This document shows, piece after piece, positions 5,302 to 8,482 of a DNA stretch of 8,482 nt. The stretch is taken from assembly GCA_016875255.1 (NCBI GenBank), contig VGRU01000160.1, positions 1-8,482 of the forward strand. Reading direction: 5' to 3'. Source of the DNA: Deltaproteobacteria bacterium (GTDB taxonomy: Bacteria; Desulfobacterota; BSN033; UBA1163). The first letter of the stretch is position 1, and the number at the start of each line of letters is the position of its first letter. The notes beneath the pieces were generated by a model. It was not told the DNA's origin. It saw nothing but the letters and a program-made list of their open reading frames with translations, and ran no database searches. Position numbers and translations under genes: made by a program.

Positions 5302-7922
5302 CCTCGGATGAAATTCGAAAGGCCTTTCTTAAATATTTTGAGGAGAGGAATCACCGTGTCGTATCCAGTTCCTCACTCGTTCCCAGAAATGATCCCACCC
5401 TGCTCTTTACCAACGCCGGAATGGTTCAGTTCAAAGGGGTCTTTTTAACCGAAGAGACCCGGGACTACAACCGCGCCGCTACCTCCCAGAAGTGCGTCCG
5501 CGCCGGAGGCAAACATAACGACCTCGAAAATGTGGGAAAGACCGCCCGCCATCATACCTTCTTCGAGATGTTAGGAAATTTCTCCTTCGGCGACTATTTT
5601 AAAGAGGGCGCCATTGAGATGGCCTGGGACCTCCTCATCCAGAAGTGGGGACTGCCTGCCGAGAAGATGTGGATCACGATCTACCTCGATGACGATGAGG
5701 CCTACGATCTCTGGCGGAAGATCGGCATTCCTGCGGACAGAATTGTCAGGCTGGGTGAGAAGGATAACTTCTGGGCCATGGGAGAGACCGGTCCCTGCGG
5801 ACCCTGCTCTGAGATCGTGATCGACCAGGGAGAAGGCATGGGTTGCGGCCGACCCGACTGCGCAGTGGGATGCGACTGCGACCGCTACCTCGAGCTCTGG
5901 AACCTCGTCTTCATGCAGTTCAATCGCGATCCTCAGGGAAAGATGACGCCTCTTGCCAAACCCTGCATCGATACTGGCATGGGATTGGAGCGAATCTCCG
6001 CCATCCTTCAGGGCGTCAGGAGCAATTTTGAGACTGACCTTTTCATCCCGGTCATCAAGGAGATTGCAGAGATCGGCCGTCTCTCCTATGGAAAAAATCC
6101 GAAGACCGACATCTCGGTCCGGGTGATTGCGGATCACAGCCGGGCCGCAACCTTTCTGATCAATGATGGCGTTTTGCCGTCCAATGAGGGCAGGGGCTAT
6201 GTGCTTCGCCGGATCATGCGAAGGGCGATGAGACACGGAAAGATGCTCGGGATCGATCATCCCTTCCTCTATCAGACCTCGCTGAAGGTGGCCGACCTGA
6301 TGAAGGAGGCCTATCCCGAGCTGAGGGAGACAGAAGCGATCGTCTCCAAGGTGATCCGAAATGAGGAGGAGCGTTTTTCAGAGACGCTCGATTCGGGATT
6401 GAAAATTCTGAGAGATGAGCTGGATCGATTGAAGAAGGAGAAAGCAAGGGTTCTCTCCGGAGAGGTGGCCTTCCGCCTTTACGACACCTTCGGTTTTCCT
6501 CTTGACCTGACGGCGGAGATCCTCCAGGAGGAGGGAATAAGCCTTGATGAAGAAGGTTTCAAGGCGCAGATGGAGGAGCAGAGACAGAAGAGCAAGCAGG
6601 CCTGGCAGGGCATGGGCGAGGGAAAGACAAAGGAGATCTACCGGCGGCTATCAAATGAGGGAATGAAAACCATATTTGCGGGGTATGAAGAGATTCAGTG
6701 CGAATCAAAGATTCTGAAACTGATCAAAGGGGATGAATCGGTCTCCTCTGCTCACGAAGGAGATGAGGTCGAAGTCATCGCAGAGAGGACGCCCTTTTAC
6801 GGAGAGACAGGAGGGCAGGTCGGAGACAGGGGCGTCATCTTTCAGGAAAACTTCTCCCTGGAAGTGAGGGATGCGATCAGGCCCCTGGAGGATCTGATCA
6901 TCCACAAGGCCCGGGTCAAGAGAGGAAAGGTGATCCCCGGGATGGAGGCGACCTTCAAGGTCGATCCGGACCGAAGAAGCGCTATTGCTCTCAACCATAC
7001 GGCCACCCACCTGCTCCAGGCCATGCTGAGAGAGGCGCTGGGAAGCCATGTTCATCAGGCTGGATCGCTTGTGGCTCCTGAGCGATTGAGGTTCGACTTC
7101 ACCCATTTTGCTCCGATCGAAAAAAAGGATATTGAACAGATTGAGGCGATGGTCAATCAGAAGGTCCGCCAGAACATGCAGGTCGAGACGAAGATCATGG
7201 ATGTGGAAGAAGCCCTCCAGATCGGAGCCATGGCCCTCTTCGGAGAGAAGTACGGAGAGAAGGTGAGGGTGGTCAGAGTATCGGATTTCAGCATCGAACT
7301 TTGCGGAGGAACCCATACCAGCCGGACGGGCAATATTGGACTTTTCAAAATCCTCCATGAGACTGGCGTGGCTGCAGGCGTGAGGAGAATTGAGGCCTTC
7401 ACAGGAGAGGGAGCTTATCAATTCATCCGGGAGGAGGAACGTCAAATCGAGGAGATCGCTTCTTCGCTCAAATCACCAGCCGGGGAAATCGGAGCCAGAG
7501 TGGAGCGACTGCTTCAGAGGCAGAAGGAACTGGAAAGGGAGTTGGAATCCCTTCAGGCGAAATGGTCGCACCAGGAGATATCAGGCCTCCTTTCGCTTAT
7601 GAGGGAGGTGAAGGGCGTAAAGGTTTTATCAATCAGGCTGGACGGGAAGGATCCGAAGCGGTTGAGGGAGTATGTGGATCAGCTGAAGGGAAAGATCGGC
7701 TCTGGGATCATCCTTCTGGGAAGTCAGAGTGAAGGGAAGGTGACTCTGTTGATGGGCATCACCGAAGATCTCACCCGTCGGTTCAAAGCAAATGAATTGA
7801 TCAAGAAGATCGCTATCCTTGTAGGAGGCACAGGAGGAGGCCGGCCCGATTTTGCCCAAGCCGGAGGGGCCGATTCCGAAAGACTGGACGAGGCGCTTAA
7901 GGCGATTGACGATCTCATTTGA
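5298..7922 (+). CDS. alaS: Alanine--tRNA ligase
   Basis: An 874-residue cytosolic enzyme that charges tRNA-Ala and hydrolyses mischarged Ser/Gly-tRNA-Ala; the length is standard (E. coli 876). Domains: catalytic core with TNAGMVQFK (38-46), GKHNDLENVG and RHHTFFEMLGNFSFGDYF (71-101), TGPCGPCSEI (164-173) and GMGLERI (227-233); tRNA-recognition helices to about 450; editing domain with zinc ligands HTATH (567-571) and CGGTH (669-673); coiled coil near 710-757; C-terminal C-Ala/DHHA1 domain with GGRPDFAQAGG (847-857). An additional cysteine cluster, C183, C188, C192 and C194, sits just before RYLELWNLVFMQF, as in AlaRS forms with a possible zinc site in the core. The start ATG overlaps the pilT stop by four bases; the pilT tail lacks a strong ribosome site, so coupling is likely. 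The gene looks complete and functional. Confidence 0.97.
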   Translation: MTSDEIRKAFLKYFEERNHRVVSSSSLVPRNDPTLLFTNAGMVQFKGVFLTEETRDYNRAATSQKCVRAGGKHNDLENVGKTARHHTFFEMLGNFSFGDYFKEGAIEMAWDLLIQKWGLPAEKMWITIYLDDDEAYDLWRKIGIPADRIVRLGEKDNFWAMGETGPCGPCSEIVIDQGEGMGCGRPDCAVGCDCDRYLELWNLVFMQFNRDPQGKMTPLAKPCIDTGMGLERISAILQGVRSNFETDLFIPVIKEIAEIGRLSYGKNPKTDISVRVIADHSRAATFLINDGVLPSNEGRGYVLRRIMRRAMRHGKMLGIDHPFLYQTSLKVADLMKEAYPELRETEAIVSKVIRNEEERFSETLDSGLKILRDELDRLKKEKARVLSGEVAFRLYDTFGFPLDLTAEILQEEGISLDEEGFKAQMEEQRQKSKQAWQGMGEGKTKEIYRRLSNEGMKTIFAGYEEIQCESKILKLIKGDESVSSAHEGDEVEVIAERTPFYGETGGQVGDRGVIFQENFSLEVRDAIRPLEDLIIHKARVKRGKVIPGMEATFKVDPDRRSAIALNHTATHLLQAMLREALGSHVHQAGSLVAPERLRFDFTHFAPIEKKDIEQIEAMVNQKVRQNMQVETKIMDVEEALQIGAMALFGEKYGEKVRVVRVSDFSIELCGGTHTSRTGNIGLFKILHETGVAAGVRRIEAFTGEGAYQFIREEERQIEEIASSLKSPAGEIGARVERLLQRQKELERELESLQAKWSHQEISGLLSLMREVKGVKVLSIRLDGKDPKRLREYVDQLKGKIGSGIILLGSQSEGKVTLLMGITEDLTRRFKANELIKKIAILVGGTGGGRPDFAQAGGADSERLDEALKAIDDLI

Positions 7923-7946
7923 ATTTTTTAACGTAGCACATTATTA

Positions 7947-7985
7947 CCCCATCCTCCTCAGGAAGAAGGAAAGGGGATTTTTTTT
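7947..7985 (+). terminator. Probable Rho-independent terminator after alaS
   Basis: CCCC (7947-7950) pairs with GGGG (7973-7976), and TCCT (7952-7955) pairs with AGGA (7967-7970), with a small internal loop. After one A comes a run of eight T (7978-7985). The stem is imperfect but the T-run is strong. It lies 24 bases past the alaS stop and would end the recA-pilT-alaS transcript before gltX. Confidence 0.65.
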
Positions 7986-8025
7986 GTGATTTTTTGTAAC
8001 ACTTTATGCTTTTTAAAAAATATCT

Positions 8026-8102
8026 AATCCCCCTTCATCCCCCTTTGTCAAAAGGGGGAAATCCTTTTTCCTCCCTTTGGCAAAGGGAGGTGAGGAGGGA
8101 TT
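8026..8102. repeat. C/G-rich three-stem palindromic repeat between alaS and gltX
   Basis: Two hairpins lie side by side within an outer stem. Hairpin one is CCCCCTTT (8039-8046), loop GTCA, AAAGGGGG (8051-8058). Hairpin two is CCTCCCTTT (8070-8078), loop GGC, AAAGGGAGG (8082-8090). The outer arms 8026-8037 and 8091-8102 match as inverted repeats at 10 of 12 positions. The unit would fold as a three-way junction. It resembles, from memory, the widespread AATCCCCC...CCCCCTTTG family of bacterial intergenic repeats. No T-run follows directly, so it is not called a terminator. The remainder of the 7923-8173 gap is AT-rich, with the alaS terminator on one side and a possible gltX promoter on the other. 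Confidence 0.75.
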
Positions 8103-8111
8103 TTAAAAGTT

Positions 8112-8139
8112 TTTTCAAACAGCCAAATTGTTACATAAT
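8112..8139 (+). promoter_or_regulatory. Candidate promoter for gltX
   Basis: TTTTCA (8112-8117, four of six to the -35 consensus) and CATAAT (8134-8139, five of six to the -10) are 16 bases apart, 34 bases before the gltX ATG and just after the palindromic repeat. The region is AT-rich, so chance matches are easy; a new promoter is nevertheless expected after the alaS terminator. Confidence 0.4.
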
Positions 8140-8158
8140 TTCTAATATTTTTGGTTAA

Positions 8159-8482
<324 letters not shown>

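Noticed and set aside
5571..6260. Long minus-strand frames opposite alaS (also 6705-7445) and pilT (4510-5121)
   Set aside because: They are antisense shadows of strongly conserved genes; the translations resemble no family and have no ribosome sites worth noting.
7994..8023. Promoter-like TTGTAA with AT-rich downstream region before the gltX-side repeat
   Set aside because: No hexamer near the -10 consensus at 16-18 bases; an AT-rich chance match.

Overview
The window looks like a core-genome segment of a Gram-negative, probably anaerobic bacterium of the old Deltaproteobacteria (Desulfobacterota, Syntrophales/Syntrophobacterales-like). This placement is an inference. It rests on the gene order thpR-recA-pilT-alaS, the strong AGGAGG ribosome sites, the TTGAC plus extended -10 promoter style, and the palindromic intergenic repeats, which resemble (from memory) repeats common in that group. 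No rRNA or taxon-specific marker is present.

Layout. At 1-206 is the C-terminal end of a dihydrodipicolinate-synthase-family (DapA-like) gene on +. It converges on a minus-strand AtoE-type short-chain fatty acid transporter (266-1693), and a strong GC hairpin (231-264) lies between the two stop codons. A divergent promoter region (1694-2019) serves atoE leftward and thpR rightward. The rest runs on +: thpR (RNA 2',3'-cyclic phosphodiesterase, TTG start at 2020), recA (2834-3853), a PilT/PilU-type retraction ATPase (4099-5301), alaS (5298-7922, four-base overlap with pilT), a terminator, and the first 103 codons of gltX (from 8174, cut by the window end).

The genes are ordinary and intact. 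The unusual content is between them. Every gap larger than 200 bases in the rightward series holds a different palindromic repeat: a large imperfect inverted repeat at 2622-2803 just before recA; a MITE-like element with perfect 20-bp terminal inverted repeats and possible target duplications at 3880-4012 between recA and pilT; and a compact three-stem C/G-rich palindrome at 8026-8102 before gltX. A separate 10-bp hairpin abuts the pilT ribosome site and can pair in two mutually exclusive ways. recX, which often sits between recA and alaS, is not there; the MITE-like element and pilT occupy that position.

Functionally the window combines RNA end processing (ThpR), recombination and SOS (RecA), pilus retraction (PilT) and tRNA charging (AlaRS, GluRS), with a catabolic-looking transporter alongside. 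I see no defence system, CRISPR array, prophage gene, tRNA or rRNA, and no convincing undescribed multi-gene system.
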